Shown in pieces: positions 63,525 to 64,000 of a DNA stretch of 64,000 bases (position 1 is the stretch's first letter; every line of letters starts with the position of its first letter). The DNA is taken from NCBI RefSeq assembly GCF_945859705.1, contig NC_079134.1, forward strand, positions 9,527,545 to 9,591,544. Direction: 5' to 3'. Origin of the DNA: Episyrphus balteatus. Taxonomy: Eukaryota; Arthropoda; Insecta; Diptera; Syrphidae. Made by a program: the position numbers and the translations under genes. A model generated the notes under the pieces. The model did no database searches, was not told where the DNA came from, and saw only the letters and a program-made list of their open reading frames with translations.

Positions 63525-64000
63525 CTTTTTACTTGAGATATAGGTACTATAGGGGAAGTTTAGGATTCGTAAAAAAAATCGAACTCGAGATAACAATTTT
63601 ACATGACATTACGATGATGGAGAATGCCAAAAAAGTGGGTCCGGCAATTCTGTCTGTCTGTCTGTCTGTCTCTATCTGGAGCTGCAGCCTAAACGAGTGA
63701 AGTGATTTTCTTCAAACTTGGTAGTTAGCAGTTTTTGGTGATTCCCTAGAGGGGAAATTGAAATTTTTTTTTATGACCAAAACTAACGGTACCTGCCATA
63801 TAACAGAAATAGAAAAGGTAATTTTTTTCAAAAACGGCTCTAACGATTTTGATTAAAATTTTTGTGTGTAGTACTACACATAAGGGCCAACTTTTCAAAT
63901 AAAAAAAATATTTTTTGTACCGTTTTTAACGGTACCTGTCATAGAACGGTTTTTTTCGTTTCTGAATATCTCGTACAAAATTAACCCGATTTAAATGAAA
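63525..64000 (+). repeat. Dispersed family A repeat, copy 5 (forward, runs off the window)
   Basis: It is nearly identical to copy 3 (tttttacttgagatataggtactatag, aagtttaggattcg, gtgggtccggcaattctg). It has a short CTGT run of about five units and continues through aacggtacctgccatataac to the window edge. The high similarity to copy 3 suggests recent activity of this family. Confidence 0.85.

Overview
This window looks like an AT-rich insect nuclear genome, most likely a fly (Diptera). The evidence is short introns (63-107 bp) with GTAAG donors and pyrimidine-rich acceptors, a TATA plus TCAGTG-type initiator core promoter, and a dense, nested population of hAT-, Tc1/mariner-, Harbinger-, Helitron- and foldback-like elements with one non-LTR retrotransposon remnant. 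Nothing looks bacterial: there are no operons, Shine-Dalgarno sites or CRISPR arrays. The species cannot be named from the sequence alone.

Only two protein-coding genes can be supported, and both had to be assembled across introns. (1) At 29.7-30.6 kb (+) a compact five-exon gene encodes a 129-residue, probably tail-anchored protein that I do not recognise. All four introns are in phase 0 and a TATA/Inr pair sits at the right spacing. (2) At 62.0-62.4 kb (-) a two-exon gene encodes a 102-residue secreted peptide with six cysteines in inhibitor-cystine-knot spacing. Everything else with long open frames is repeat: the 11-bp satellite is open in all six frames and the 14-bp satellite in three, so their very long ORFs are artefacts of unit length.

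Layout. 1-8 kb: unique AT-rich DNA with a hAT-like element (3655-4752, 8-bp target duplication) nested in an older repeat, and a 75-bp palindrome. 8.06-18.96 kb: a GC-richer 11-bp satellite made of two unit types, with two orientation switches. 19-27 kb: AT-rich DNA with a TA-flanked MITE (24.6-26.0 kb) that carries a ~1-kb dispersed element (family A) and a tRNA-like Pol III unit. 27.35-29.46 kb: a ~107-bp satellite lying just upstream of the five-exon gene. 31.2-31.9 kb: Tc1-like remnant. 32.95-33.8 kb: 147-bp tandem units plus a foldback element. 34.56-34.60 kb: Helitron-like 3' end. 36.5-36.9 kb: Harbinger-like MITE. 37.2-38.2 kb: TA-flanked TIR element. 40.1-40.9 kb: family A copy. 41.4-50.95 kb: a composite of 147-bp units, a foldback split by a 5'-truncated LINE, a 7.4-kb 14-bp satellite, and 147-bp units in reverse. 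52.5-56.8 kb: two more family A copies, one with a 114-bp CTGT expansion. 58.6-60.4 kb: a hAT-like element with a 1.3-kb TA-flanked element nested 7 bp from its end. 63.5 kb to the end: another family A copy.

The most unusual parts are the unrecognised five-exon gene next to its own satellite, and the 41.4-51 kb composite, where a satellite begins exactly at the end of a foldback arm. The compact 33-kb relative has the same left half but no satellite.
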